Shown here: positions 51,066-61,496 of the stretch, in pieces
Numbering within the stretch: position 1 is the first letter of the stretch
Layout: each line of letters starts with the position of its first letter
Source: Pseudomonas sp. B33.4
GTDB lineage: Bacteria > Pseudomonadota > Gammaproteobacteria > Pseudomonadales > Pseudomonadaceae
Reading direction: 5' to 3'
Assembly (NCBI RefSeq): GCF_034555375.1
Contig: NZ_CP140706.1
Span: 2,905,001-2,969,000, forward strand
Length of the DNA: 64,000 bases
Notes under the pieces: model-generated
Told to the model about the DNA's origin: nothing
The model's database searches: none
Seen by the model: only the letters and a program-made list of their open reading frames with translations
Position numbers and translations under genes: made by a program

Positions 51066-52103
51066 TCAAGGTGCGTCGGTCATTTCGCTCATTCGCTCAA
51101 GAAACATTGCCAATGCGACTTCCTCGGCCCGCAAGCCCTTGCGCACACGCGGACGCGGCAGTTCGGCAAGCGCGCCGAGCATGAATTTTTCCACCACAGC
51201 AGGGTGGATGTAGCACTTTCGGCAAACCGCCGGCGTGTTGCCCAGCTGCCTGGCGACGCCTTTGACCATCTCGACCACGTGCCGCTTGGCTTCGGTCTCG
51301 GACTCCCATTGCAACTCGCGCAACACCGCCAACGCCAGAGCGCTGCCGGCCCAGGTGCGATAGTCCTTGGCGGTGAAGTCAGCGCCGGTGAGGGTTTGCA
51401 GGTAACTGTTGACGTCGGAAGAGCTGACGGTGTGGCGCTCGCCGTTTTCATCCAGATACTGGAACAGGTTCTGCCCGGGAATTTCCAGACAACGCTTGAT
51501 GATGCGCGCCAGGCGCCGGTCTTTGACGGTGATCTGATGTTCGATGCCGCTCTTTCCGCGAAACTGGAACAGGATTGCGCTGCCGTTGACCTCGACATGT
51601 CGACTGCGCAGGGTGGTCAGGCCATAGGAGCGATTGTCGCGGGCGTATTGCGTGTTGCCGACGCGAATCAGTGTGGCGTCGAGCAGGGTGATTACCGTGG
51701 CCATGACCTTGTCGCGACTGAAGCCGGGCGCGGCCAGCAACGCCTCCAGTTGTTTGCGCAACTTTGGCAGCGCCAGACCGAACTCGCGCAGGCGTGAATA
51801 CTTGTCGGCATCGCGCACTTCGCGCCAGCGCGGGTGATAGCGATATTGCTTGCGGCCACGGGCATCACGGCCGGTGGCTTGCAAGTGGCCGCACGGGTCG
51901 GCGCAGATCCACACATCGGTATAAGCCGGCGGCACGGCGAGAGCATTGATGCGTTTGATTTCATCTGGGTCGCTGATGCGCTCGCCAGACGGTTTGAAAT
52001 AGCTGAACTTGCCGCGCCGTTTCTTGCGGGTGATACCGGGCTGGGTGTCATCAACGTAATGCAGATCGGAGGGCAGCTCGGTAATCAGCTCGGTGTCGGG
52101 CAT
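51066..52103 (-). CDS. DNA topoisomerase IB
   Basis: A 345-residue type IB topoisomerase of the bacterial, poxvirus-like kind. The N-terminal domain has ITRKKRRGKFSYFKP and IKRINALAVPPAYTDVWIC. The catalytic domain holds RVGNTQYARDNRSYGLTTLR with the active-site Arg, the Lys in QFRGKSGIEH, KDYRTWAGS with His replaced by Arg-Thr-Trp context, and CRKCYIHPAVV with the nucleophilic Tyr. It relaxes supercoils by nicking one strand through a 3'-phosphotyrosine. AAGGA lies eight bases before the ATG. It is a single gene. Confidence 0.9.
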   Translation of the reverse strand: MPDTELITELPSDLHYVDDTQPGITRKKRRGKFSYFKPSGERISDPDEIKRINALAVPPAYTDVWICADPCGHLQATGRDARGRKQYRYHPRWREVRDADKYSRLREFGLALPKLRKQLEALLAAPGFSRDKVMATVITLLDATLIRVGNTQYARDNRSYGLTTLRSRHVEVNGSAILFQFRGKSGIEHQITVKDRRLARIIKRCLEIPGQNLFQYLDENGERHTVSSSDVNSYLQTLTGADFTAKDYRTWAGSALALAVLRELQWESETEAKRHVVEMVKGVARQLGNTPAVCRKCYIHPAVVEKFMLGALAELPRPRVRKGLRAEEVALAMFLERMSEMTDAP

Positions 52104-52175
52104 GGCGGTTTCCTTCGGTGGTGCGGCGGTCTGTAAGACGATTGACCGCACGCCGTTGCCGTCGTGCCGAATGAT

Positions 52176-53255
52176 TCAGGCGAGGACCGCGACCGCTTTG
52201 ATCTGCGCCCACAATCGCTGGCCCGGGTGCACGCCCAATTGATCTCTGGAATAGCGGGTGATGCGCGCGAGCAGCGGGGTGCCGCCCGCATCGAGACGAA
52301 TCAGCACGTGGGCGGCGTTGTCGGCCGATTGCTCACTGACCACCGTGACTGGCAGTCGATTGAGAATGCTGCTGAATTCACTGTTCTGCAGGGTCAGGCT
52401 GATATCGCGCGCGTGCACTTTGCAGCGCAGGGCCTGACCCAGCGCCATCGGCGCGTGGGTGACGCGGATACTCATCTCGGTGGCCGGCAGTTGCAGGCTC
52501 AGCAGTTGATAGTCGGCGTCGTAAGCGCTGACCTGGCCTTCAATGATCACGCCGGCGTCATCGCCCATGGCCATCGGCAGGTCCAGGCGCGCGAGGGTTT
52601 CGCCGATCGGGCCGCTGGCCAGCGCTTTGCCTTCGCTGAGCAACACCAGGTGATCGGCCAGCCGGGCGACTTCGTCCTGAGCATGGCTGACGTACAGCAC
52701 GGGAATGTCCAGTTCGTCATGCAGGCGTTGCAGGTAAGGCAGGATTTCACTTTTGCGCTGGCTGTCGAGGGCCGCCAGCGGTTCGTCCATCAGCAACAGT
52801 TTCGGGCTGGTCAGCAACGCTCGGGCGATCCCGACACGCTGGCGTTCACCGCCCGACAAATGTTGCGGATGGCGTTCGAGCAAATGACCGATGCCCAAGA
52901 GTTCGGTGGCCTGTGCCATATCGACCCGGCGCTGGGATTTGGCAATGCGCTTGAGGCCGAATTGCAGATTGGCCAGCACCGACAAATGCGGGAACAGGCT
53001 GGCCTCCTGAAACACATAGCCGAGCGCACGTTTGTGTGGCGGGACGAAAATGCCTTTTTCGCTGTCCTGCCAGACTTCGTCGTTGATCTGAACGAAACCT
53101 TGTTCGGCGCGCTCAAGTCCGGCGATGCAGCGCAGGCAGGTGGTTTTGCCGGAGCCCGAGTGCCCATAAAGCGCGGTCACGCCACGGCCCGGCAGGTTCA
53201 GATCGACATCGAGACTGAAGCCCGAATAGACCCTGTTCAGACGTACATCGATCAT
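52176..53255 (-). CDS. modC: Molybdate ABC transporter ATPase ModC
   Basis: A 359-residue ATPase: Walker [10 protein letters not shown], signature [10 protein letters not shown], Walker [13 protein letters not shown], followed from about residue 230 by the ModC regulatory part with two TOBE/MOP-like segments ([18 protein letters not shown]). It drives molybdate uptake through ModB. It ends the modABC operon and starts three bases after modB. Confidence 0.94.
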   Translation of the reverse strand: MIDVRLNRVYSGFSLDVDLNLPGRGVTALYGHSGSGKTTCLRCIAGLERAEQGFVQINDEVWQDSEKGIFVPPHKRALGYVFQEASLFPHLSVLANLQFGLKRIAKSQRRVDMAQATELLGIGHLLERHPQHLSGGERQRVGIARALLTSPKLLLMDEPLAALDSQRKSEILPYLQRLHDELDIPVLYVSHAQDEVARLADHLVLLSEGKALASGPIGETLARLDLPMAMGDDAGVIIEGQVSAYDADYQLLSLQLPATEMSIRVTHAPMALGQALRCKVHARDISLTLQNSEFSSILNRLPVTVVSEQSADNAAHVLIRLDAGGTPLLARITRYSRDQLGVHPGQRLWAQIKAVAVLA

Positions 53256-53258
53256 CGA

Positions 53259-53939
53259 TCAGCTCCAGCCTGCACGGGTCTTGCGGCTGGAATACAGCGC
53301 CAGCAATACCAGAAACGAGAACACCAGCATCGCCCCGGCCAACCAGTGGGCCTGCGCGTATTCCATTGCTTCTACGTGGTCGTAGATTTGCACGGAAACC
53401 ACGCGAGTCTTGTCGGGAATGTTGCCGCCGATCATCAGCACCACGCCGAACTCACCGACGGTATGCGCGAAGCCGAGGATCGCCGCGGTGATAAAACCGG
53501 GGCGGGCCAGCGGCAGAATCACGCTGAAAAAAGTGTCCCAGGGATTGGCGCGCAAGGTTGCGGCCACTTCCAGTGGACGGGTGCCGATCGCCGAGAACGC
53601 GTTTTGCAACGGTTGCACCACGAAAGGCATGGAATAGATCACCGAACCGATCACCAGCCCGGTGAAGCTGAAGGTCAGGGTGCCCAGGCCCAGCCATTGG
53701 GTGAATTGGCCGAGAAAGCCGTGCGGGCCCATCATCAGCAACAGATAGAAACCGATCACGGTCGGTGGCAGTACGAGGGGCAGGGCGACGATCGCTCCGA
53801 TCGGGCCGCGCAGCCACGAACGGGTGTGCGACAACCACAGGGCAATCGGAGTGCCGACAACCAACAGGATCGCAGTGGTCAGGGACGCCAGTTTGAGGGT
53901 CAGCCAGATCGCCGCGAAATCGGCACTCGTCAGCGACAT
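53259..53939 (-). CDS. modB: Molybdate ABC transporter permease ModB
   Basis: A 226-residue permease with five to six membrane helices and the EAA loop [42 protein letters not shown] is also typical of ModB. It forms the inner-membrane channel for molybdate. Its ATG directly abuts the modA stop, so the genes are coupled. Confidence 0.94.
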   Translation of the reverse strand: MSLTSADFAAIWLTLKLASLTTAILLVVGTPIALWLSHTRSWLRGPIGAIVALPLVLPPTVIGFYLLLMMGPHGFLGQFTQWLGLGTLTFSFTGLVIGSVIYSMPFVVQPLQNAFSAIGTRPLEVAATLRANPWDTFFSVILPLARPGFITAAILGFAHTVGEFGVVLMIGGNIPDKTRVVSVQIYDHVEAMEYAQAHWLAGAMLVFSFLVLLALYSSRKTRAGWS

Positions 53940-54807
<868 letters not shown>

Positions 54808-54877
54808 AAATGCCGCCAAACAGGAAGTGTTGCTTGAACCAAGAGTGAAGATGCTTGAATCCTCACTCTGTTCAGCG

Positions 54878-55942
54878 TCACTGACGAGTGAGTTTTGCCA
54901 ATGCACCTTCGGCTAATTGCCGGGTTAGTTCTGCGCTGTTCAAGTCCTTGCCGAGGGGGAATGCCTGACCGGCCCAGAGGTTGGCAAACCCGGCCTCGTC
55001 GATCGTTCGCAGCGGCATCAACGCACCGCCGGCCAAGGGAAATGCTGGTGCCTTCGGCGACATCGGGCCGACCTCACGCATGACGCGGTTGAGAATACCC
55101 CGCGCCGGACGTCCGGTGAAGATATTGGTGATCGCCGTTTCGCTTTCCTTGGCCGTGCGCAATGCCTTGTGGTGAGCGGCGCTGACTTTCGCTTCTGGCG
55201 TGAACAGATAGGCCGTGCCGACCTGTACCGCCGATGCTCCCAATGTGAACGCCGCCGCCACGCCGCGTGCATCGGCAATGGCGCCGGCGGCAATCACCGG
55301 TACGTTCACCGCGTCGACCACTTGGGGCACCAGGGCAAACGTGCCCACCTGACTGCTCAGTTCATCACTGAGAAACATGCCTCGATGGCCGCCAGCCTCG
55401 TAGCCCATGACGATAATTGCGTCGCAGCCGTGCTGTTCCAGCCAGATCGCTTCATCGACAGTGGTGGCCGAGGAGAGAATTTTTGCCCCGGTCGCCTTGA
55501 CCCGATCGAGCAAGGATTGCTCTGGCAGACCGAAGTGAAAACTCACGACCTCAGGCCGAAATTCTTCCAGCACTGCGCAGGCTGCCGCATCGAACGGCGC
55601 TCGGTTGGACACCGGTGTAGGTGCGTCGAAATCGGCGCCCAGTTCGCGGTAATACGGTTCCAGCAGCTGCTTCCATTCACGTGCGCGTTGCTCATTCGCC
55701 GCCGGTGGCTGATGGCAGAAGAAGTTCACGTTGAAGGGCTTGTCGGTGTGTTGGCGAATGGTTTTCAGCTCTTCGCGCAATTGCTCGATGCTCAGCATCG
55801 CCGCCGGCATCGAACCCAGGCCGCCGGCATTGCACACGGCGATGACCATCGACGAATTCGTCGCACCGGCCATCGGGCCCTGAATGATCGGCAGCTCAAT
55901 GCCGAGCAGATCAAGAATGCGGGTGTCTGGCCATTGGCTCAT
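54878..55942 (-). CDS. Nitronate monooxygenase-like flavoprotein (YrpB/2-nitropropane dioxygenase family)
   Basis: A 354-residue TIM-barrel FMN enzyme. The start LDLLGIELPIIQGPMAGATN, the FMN-phosphate loop GYEAGGHRG, VPVIAAGAIADARGVAAAFT and GASAVQVGTAYLFTPEA are characteristic of the nitronate monooxygenase family. Members oxidise alkyl nitronates such as propionate 3-nitronate or act as NAD(P)H-dependent oxidoreductases. The gene lies 170 bases upstream of modA on the same strand, but the ModE operator and the gap suggest separate transcription. The substrate is not established. Confidence 0.88.
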   Translation of the reverse strand: MSQWPDTRILDLLGIELPIIQGPMAGATNSSMVIAVCNAGGLGSMPAAMLSIEQLREELKTIRQHTDKPFNVNFFCHQPPAANEQRAREWKQLLEPYYRELGADFDAPTPVSNRAPFDAAACAVLEEFRPEVVSFHFGLPEQSLLDRVKATGAKILSSATTVDEAIWLEQHGCDAIIVMGYEAGGHRGMFLSDELSSQVGTFALVPQVVDAVNVPVIAAGAIADARGVAAAFTLGASAVQVGTAYLFTPEAKVSAAHHKALRTAKESETAITNIFTGRPARGILNRVMREVGPMSPKAPAFPLAGGALMPLRTIDEAGFANLWAGQAFPLGKDLNSAELTRQLAEGALAKLTRQ

Positions 55943-56040
55943 GAACGCTGTTCTCCGAACGGTGGAAGGCAGAGCCGGTTTTTTAACAGCAAAACCGGAT
56001 CCGCAGCCAGTTCGAAATTCAGAACAACCCGTGCAGTTTT

Positions 56041-58470
56041 TCAGCGTCGATGAAAGCCACCGCCGCCAAACGAGTGGTTCATGAATTGCGAGGAGTTGTG
56101 AAAGTTGTTGGTCCGCTGGTTGCCGAAATTACGCGCAGCAGAGTCGCGGTTGAGGTTCTGCAATTGCGCATTGTTGTTGATGGGGGCGCTGCGGGTCGCG
56201 CCGCCGCCAACCATCGACTGCCAGCCGTTGTCGGTCTTTTTATACACGTTGCCGTCGTGGCCTGCGTAAACGTTGTCGCCAACGTGTGCAGCGCCGCCGT
56301 TGCGTCCGCGAATGCCGCCATATTGGGTGGTGTTGCCAGTGTTGGGGTTGTACACGGCGCCACGATTGGCGGTGACCTGCGTGCCGTTGCGCGCATTGCC
56401 GGCAGTGACCCGCTCGCCGGCAATTGCGCCACCGTTCGGTCCGACCGCCACACCACTTCGTCCAGCAGCATAATTGCCGGTGTAGACGTTATGCACGGCG
56501 CCCCGTTGACCGGCAGCCGCGACGCCGGTGCGGGAGTTGTAGGAAGCGCCGACCTGACCGGCCCAGCGATTGCCGGTCCAGGCGTTGTACCCGGCGCCGT
56601 AGCGGCTGACTGTAGCCCGGTCGCCCCACTGATGATAAATGTTGCCGGTGGTTCCGGCCCAACCACCGGGACCCCAGGCCACTGCGCCGCCGCGATAACC
56701 GTAAGCGGCGCCACCCCAGGCCAAAGGCGCCGGATACAGGTGCGGGCCCCAGGCGTAACCCCAGCCGTAGTTGCCCCACCACGGGTAGGCGCCCCAGCCC
56801 CAACCCATCGCTACAGTGCTGCCGCCCCAACTCCAGCCAAAACCGAAACCGAAGGTCCAGCCGGTCCACGGTGTATAGCGGATGGCGACGCCGAAACCGT
56901 AAGTCACCGGCGGGCCATACCAGACGCTGCCCACCCATGGTGTGTACGGATAACCGGTGCCATACACCACGACACCCGTCGCCGGATCCAGATTCGAACC
57001 CTGATACCCGGGTGTGTAGCCGACCACTACCGTGTCACCGCTGGACTCGTAGACTTTGACGTAGGTGAGGTAATGCATCGGCGAACTCGGCGGGATCGAA
57101 TAGATAACCGCCGGCACCGAACTGGCGACAACCCAAGGTCCGTTTACAGTAGTGGCAGTGAACCAGATACCGTTCTCCACCGCGTACCAACTATTGTTGT
57201 CGACGCGGATGATGGGCGTGGCGCTGTTGACCACGTATTGCAGCGGCGTGGCATTGATGGCTTTGAGTTGCGGTTCGCCATCGAACTGTGGTGCGGTCAT
57301 TTTTACCGCGCTTTTCTTGATGGCCGACGTCTGTGGAATGGTCGCGGCAATGGCCGCCTCTTTGGCTTGCGGCGTGCCGGCGACCGAAGCCTTGACGTTC
57401 TCTTTCGGGCTGTCGTCGGGAATGTTGGCGAAGTCCGCCGGCAGTTTGTCTGCGGGGGTAAAGGTCCACGGACCATTCATGTCAATGGCGCGAAACCAGC
57501 GCCCGGAAATCAGCACATAACTGTTCTGGTCACCGATTTCCTTGAAGATGTGCCCGGTAGTGTTGCTGACATACAGCAATCCGGTGCCCTGAATTGGCGT
57601 CCATTGCGCTGCGCCGTCAGTGACCAACAATTCCGTGGGCGTGGTGGCGATGAAAATCTTCGGTTGCGGTGGTTTGGCCAGGCTTGGAATCTTGTCTTTC
57701 GGATCGCTTTGCCCAGTCAGCAGATCCACTTGCCGGCTCTGAATGGCGGCCTGTTTGGCTTTCTCCAGTTCGGCAAACGGTGTGACCAGACGGGTATACG
57801 CGCCATTGATCTGGTCGGCGACCATCCAGCCATCGAAGACATGCAGATAATGTTTGCCCTGTGCATCTTTCAATAACAGAGGGCGAGTGTTGATCACTCG
57901 TTGCAGCGCCGTGCCTTCCACCGGTCGGTACGCCGCGTCGCCATCGATATAGACGAGCAGGGCGGGAACGTCGGAACTGATGATCGTCGGCGGGGTGTTT
58001 TCCAGCGGCGCGCTGTCGGCTTTCTGTTCTGCAGAGAGTACACCGACCGCAGCTTCGAGCTGATCGAGCGAAATGGTTTTCTTGCGGCTGTCGGCGTCTT
58101 TTTGCAAAGCCGCGAGCCAGGTGTCGGCTTGACTGGCATCGGCCGGGAAATCGGCCTTGATGATCTTGTACTGATCCAGCGCGACCCAGCGCGTGGCCTT
58201 GTCGACCAGCGTATGTGCGCTGAACTGCACAATTCCGTAGGTGGATTTGCCGTCGGCACCGGTGGCTTCAACGGCCGCACGAGCATTGAGCGTGTAACCG
58301 TCCCAGCTGTCGAGTTGCGGCTGATACACCGTCAGTTTCGCTTTGCCGCTGCTGATGACTTGCGGCCAGGTCGGCTCGCTCGGGGCCTCAGTGGCCGATG
58401 CCGCCCAGGCACTGCCGAGTGCCAGCAGACACAGCATCAACATCACAAAGAACGAGCGCGGGTAAGACAT
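56041..58470 (-). CDS. Exported Gly/Trp/Tyr-rich protein of unknown function
   Basis: An 809-residue protein with a signal peptide (SYPRSFFVMLMLCLLALGSA, cleavage near WA-ASA). The N-terminal 470 residues contain at least three similar units with the pattern PLQYVxNTxxxII and WYxxxxGxWFxAxxxxGPW, seen around residues 270-340 and 400-440. The C-terminal 330 residues are low-complexity, rich in Gly, Trp, Tyr and Asn (GWSWGGSTVAMGWGWGAYPW) and then Arg/Asn/Gly repeats. Such tails occur in surface-associated proteins. I do not recognise the family. GGAG lies seven bases before the ATG, and the longer start is unlikely. Next to it, divergently, lies the AcuI-like gene. Confidence 0.65.
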   Translation of the reverse strand: MSYPRSFFVMLMLCLLALGSAWAASATEAPSEPTWPQVISSGKAKLTVYQPQLDSWDGYTLNARAAVEATGADGKSTYGIVQFSAHTLVDKATRWVALDQYKIIKADFPADASQADTWLAALQKDADSRKKTISLDQLEAAVGVLSAEQKADSAPLENTPPTIISSDVPALLVYIDGDAAYRPVEGTALQRVINTRPLLLKDAQGKHYLHVFDGWMVADQINGAYTRLVTPFAELEKAKQAAIQSRQVDLLTGQSDPKDKIPSLAKPPQPKIFIATTPTELLVTDGAAQWTPIQGTGLLYVSNTTGHIFKEIGDQNSYVLISGRWFRAIDMNGPWTFTPADKLPADFANIPDDSPKENVKASVAGTPQAKEAAIAATIPQTSAIKKSAVKMTAPQFDGEPQLKAINATPLQYVVNSATPIIRVDNNSWYAVENGIWFTATTVNGPWVVASSVPAVIYSIPPSSPMHYLTYVKVYESSGDTVVVGYTPGYQGSNLDPATGVVVYGTGYPYTPWVGSVWYGPPVTYGFGVAIRYTPWTGWTFGFGFGWSWGGSTVAMGWGWGAYPWWGNYGWGYAWGPHLYPAPLAWGGAAYGYRGGAVAWGPGGWAGTTGNIYHQWGDRATVSRYGAGYNAWTGNRWAGQVGASYNSRTGVAAAGQRGAVHNVYTGNYAAGRSGVAVGPNGGAIAGERVTAGNARNGTQVTANRGAVYNPNTGNTTQYGGIRGRNGGAAHVGDNVYAGHDGNVYKKTDNGWQSMVGGGATRSAPINNNAQLQNLNRDSAARNFGNQRTNNFHNSSQFMNHSFGGGGFHRR

Positions 58471-58656
58471 TGTCAGCTCCATCGACAGGCCGGTTTCTGA
58501 AGGAATAACGGCGAAACAACGGCCGTCGAAAAAGCATAGTCGTCCGCCATGGAAATACCCGGCCGATTCACCGATTGGCGCAAAGTCGAATGTGGCAGCG
58601 TGTTGCGATGTGTTATTTCAGGGCACGACATTCCGAAACAGTCATGCGAGGCAGTC

Positions 58657-59640
58657 ATGTTCAACGCCATTGTGATCGACAAAGACGACAGCGGTTATCG
58701 CGCCAACCTGCAGCAGGTCAACGAAGAGCAATTGCCCGAAGGCGATGTCACCGTCGGAGTTGCTTACAGCACGCTGAATTTCAAGGATGGCCTGGCGATT
58801 ACCGGCAGCAGTCCGGTGGTGCGCAAGTTTCCGATGGTGCCGGGGATCGACCTTGCGGGCCGCGTAGAAGCCAGTTCGCACCCCGACTATAAGGTGGGTG
58901 ATCAGGTGCTGCTCAATGGCTGGGGCGTCGGCGAAAATCACTGGGGTGGCCTGGCGCAGAAAGCACGGCTCAATGGCGACTGGCTGATCCCATTGCCCAA
59001 CGCCTTCACGGCGGCGCAAGCCATGGCGATCGGCACGGCCGGCTATACGGCGATGCTGTGCATTCTGGCACTCGAGCGCAATGGCGTGACGCCAGAGCAG
59101 GGCGAGGTTCTGGTCACTGGGGCCAATGGTGGCGTTGGCAGTTTCGCCATCGCTTTGCTGAGCAAGCTCGGCTATCGCGTCGTCGCATCCACTGGCCGTG
59201 TCTCCGAGCATGAGTACCTGAAGCAACTGGGCGCCGGTGAAATCATCGACCGCGCGACCTTGTCAGTGCCCGGCAAGCCACTGGCCAAAGAGCGCTGGGC
59301 AGCGGTGATCGATTCGGTGGGCAGTCACACCCTGGCCAATGCCTGCGCCAGCACTCGCTCCGAAGGCACCGTCGCCGCGTGTGGTCTGGCGCAGGGCATG
59401 GATTTCCCGGCTTCGGTTGCCCCGTTCATTTTGCGTGGCGTGACCCTGGCCGGCATCAACAGCGTGACCCAGCCCAAGGCTCGCCGTCTGGAGGCGTGGG
59501 ATCGTCTGGCCAGGGATCTGGATGTCTCGTTGCTGGCATTGATCAGCCATGAAATCGGTCTGAGTGAGGCCATTGATGCAGCGCCGAAGTTGCTCGCCGG
59601 GCAACTTCGCGGACGGGTTGTCGTTGATGTCAATCGCTGA
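58657..59640 (+). CDS. acuI: Acrylyl-CoA reductase AcuI / YhdH-type quinone oxidoreductase
   Basis: A 327-residue medium-chain dehydrogenase/reductase without zinc ligands. YSTLNFKDGLAITG, PMVPGIDLAGRVE, GWGVGENHWGGLAQ and the NADPH loop VTGANGGVGSFAIALLSKLG are diagnostic of the AcuI/YhdH group. These enzymes reduce acryloyl-CoA to propionyl-CoA with NADPH, protecting against toxic acryloyl-CoA. GAGGC lies six bases before the ATG; a frame extending 36 codons upstream has no support. It is monocistronic, divergent from the exported Gly-rich protein gene. Confidence 0.88.
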   Translation: MFNAIVIDKDDSGYRANLQQVNEEQLPEGDVTVGVAYSTLNFKDGLAITGSSPVVRKFPMVPGIDLAGRVEASSHPDYKVGDQVLLNGWGVGENHWGGLAQKARLNGDWLIPLPNAFTAAQAMAIGTAGYTAMLCILALERNGVTPEQGEVLVTGANGGVGSFAIALLSKLGYRVVASTGRVSEHEYLKQLGAGEIIDRATLSVPGKPLAKERWAAVIDSVGSHTLANACASTRSEGTVAACGLAQGMDFPASVAPFILRGVTLAGINSVTQPKARRLEAWDRLARDLDVSLLALISHEIGLSEAIDAAPKLLAGQLRGRVVVDVNR

Positions 59641-59667
59641 CAACTGCCGACGGGGTGGGACGTCCTC

Positions 59668-60735
59668 TCAGGACGTCGTCTCGCGTTCCAGCAACTGACG
59701 CTTGCGCTCGACGCCCCAGCGATAGCCCGAAAGATTGCCATCGCTGCGCACCACGCGGTGGCAAGGAATCGCCACTGCCAAGCGGTTGGCGCCGCACGCC
59801 TGAGCCACTGCGCGCATGGACGTCGGTGCGCCGATGCGCTGAGCGATTTCGGCGTAACTGGCGGTGTGGCCCGCCGGAATTTCCCGCAGCGCCTGCCACA
59901 CACGTTCCTGGAACGCCGTGCCGCGAACGTCCAGCGGCAGATCCAGGCCAATCGCCGGAGCTTCGATAAATCCCACCACCTTGGCGATCAGTTGTTCGAA
60001 ACCGGCATCGGCGCCGATCAGGTTGGCCTGGCGAAACTGATCCTGCAGATCGCACACCAGTTGATGCGGGTCATCGCCCAACAGAATCGCGCACACCCCA
60101 CGCTCGCTTTGCGCCACCAGAATCGCTCCCAGCGAACACTGGCCAACGGCGAAGCGAATGTCGTTGTTCTTACCGGCCGCACGATAATCGCCAGGTTTCA
60201 TGCCCAGCAAGTGATCCGCTGATTCATAGAAACGGCTATTGGAATTGAAGCCCGCGTCGTACAGCGCTTCCGTCACCGAATCGCCGTCTGCCAAGCGCTC
60301 ACGGACTTTGCGCGAGCGATGGGCCGTTGCGTAGCCTTTGGGCGTCAATCCCGTCGCGGCTTTGAAGACACGATGGAAATGAAACGGACTCAGGCCGGCG
60401 GTCTGCGCCAGTTCATTCAGTGCCGGCAAGGTCTCGGCGGATTCGATAAGACGGCAGGCAATGGCGACGGTCGCGGCATGCTGCGCGGCGACATCACTCT
60501 GATCCTTGCTGGCACGCTTGCTCGGCCGATAACCGGCAGCCTCGGCCTGCTCAGCCGTATCGAAAAACTCGACGTTCTGCGGTTTCGGCAAGCGTGAGAG
60601 ACTGCTCGGGCGGCAGTAGATGCCGGTGGTTTTCACTGCGTAGACAAATTGTCCGTCCGCCCGTGAGTCTCGCGCAACCACGGCGGCCCAGCGTGGATCG
60701 TTTTCGGTCTTGAAGGGGGTCGAAAGCGTTTTCAT
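59668..60735 (-). CDS. ada: Ada-type methyltransferase/regulator with altered zinc site
   Basis: A 355-residue Ada. The N-terminal methylphosphotriester domain (about 1-75) keeps the motif TTGIYCRPS, but of the four zinc Cys of E. coli Ada (38, 42, 69, 72) only the first is present; the others read Ser, Ser and Ala (CRPSS, RPSKRAS). An AraC-type helix-turn-helix region (about 85-180) and the C-terminal O6-methylguanine methyltransferase with PCHRVV active site follow. The C-terminal activity should be intact; DNA-methylation sensing by the N-domain is doubtful. alkB and a 2OG oxygenase gene lie just upstream on the same strand. The start has only a weak Shine-Dalgarno. Confidence 0.85.
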   Translation of the reverse strand: MKTLSTPFKTENDPRWAAVVARDSRADGQFVYAVKTTGIYCRPSSLSRLPKPQNVEFFDTAEQAEAAGYRPSKRASKDQSDVAAQHAATVAIACRLIESAETLPALNELAQTAGLSPFHFHRVFKAATGLTPKGYATAHRSRKVRERLADGDSVTEALYDAGFNSNSRFYESADHLLGMKPGDYRAAGKNNDIRFAVGQCSLGAILVAQSERGVCAILLGDDPHQLVCDLQDQFRQANLIGADAGFEQLIAKVVGFIEAPAIGLDLPLDVRGTAFQERVWQALREIPAGHTASYAEIAQRIGAPTSMRAVAQACGANRLAVAIPCHRVVRSDGNLSGYRWGVERKRQLLERETTS

Positions 60736-60821
60736 GGTGGTTATCCGTTGTCCTGTTTGATTCAGGTTAACCAGCGTCGCAAGGCGCAACACTCCGAGCC
60801 TTGCGGTCAAACTTTTGCAGG

Positions 60822-61496
60822 TTATCCGGCCACACGAAAGGTCAGATTGATCCGTTGCTCACCCAGACGTGGATGGCGGCCTTGCTTGATCGGCAGCACG
60901 CCGTGATAACGCAAGCGATCAACGCCGCCCCAGACCACCATGTCGCCATGCAACAAAGCAATGCGCTGGCTCTTGTCGCTGCGATTGAAACCGCCGAAGA
61001 GAAACATGGCCGGCAACCCGAGTGACAGCGAAACGATCGGCGCGCTGTAGGCCTTTTCGTCTTTGTCCTGATGCAATGACATCTTGGCGCCGGGGATATA
61101 GCAATTGATAAGGCAGGAATCAGCGTTGAAGTCAGCGAATCCAGCTTGCGCCGCTGCTGAGTGCGCCAGTGCCGCGAAGACTTCCGGCAGCGGCGGCCAT
61201 GGCAAATCACTGAGCGGATCGACGCTCGAATAACGATAACCGTGGCGATCAGTGATCCAGCCCAGTGCGCCGCAACTGCTGGTGCCCACCGACATGCTGA
61301 ATCCACCCGGCGTGACCATGTGGCGCAAGGGCGCTGCGGCAAGAATCGCATCCAGTGCTGGCAGAATCTGCTCGACCAGCGGCAGGGCAAAACCATGCAA
61401 CACCCAGGATTGCTCGCCAATCTGCTCGGCGTGGGGGCGTTGTTCGGGTTCATGACCGGCGAACAGATCGAAAGTGTTCGGTTGCATGGTCGTCAT
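60822..61496 (-). CDS. alkB: Alpha-ketoglutarate-dependent dioxygenase AlkB
   Basis: A 224-residue AlkB. The iron site is HQDKDE plus the distal His in RLRYHGVLP, and the 2-oxoglutarate Arg lies in the end INLTFRVAG; GDMVVWGGVDRL is a family signature. It removes methyl groups from 1-methyladenine and 3-methylcytosine in DNA. The ATG overlapping the stop of the upstream gene (ATGA) was used; an ATG three codons later is equally possible. Placed between ada and a second 2OG oxygenase, it belongs to an alkylation-response group. Confidence 0.93.
   Translation of the reverse strand: MTTMQPNTFDLFAGHEPEQRPHAEQIGEQSWVLHGFALPLVEQILPALDAILAAAPLRHMVTPGGFSMSVGTSSCGALGWITDRHGYRYSSVDPLSDLPWPPLPEVFAALAHSAAAQAGFADFNADSCLINCYIPGAKMSLHQDKDEKAYSAPIVSLSLGLPAMFLFGGFNRSDKSQRIALLHGDMVVWGGVDRLRYHGVLPIKQGRHPRLGEQRINLTFRVAG

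Noticed and set aside
56050-57876. Plus-strand 608-codon open frame opposite the exported Gly-rich protein
   Set aside because: The minus-strand frame has a signal peptide and ribosome site; the plus frame has neither and is a product of the Gly/Trp-rich codon pattern.
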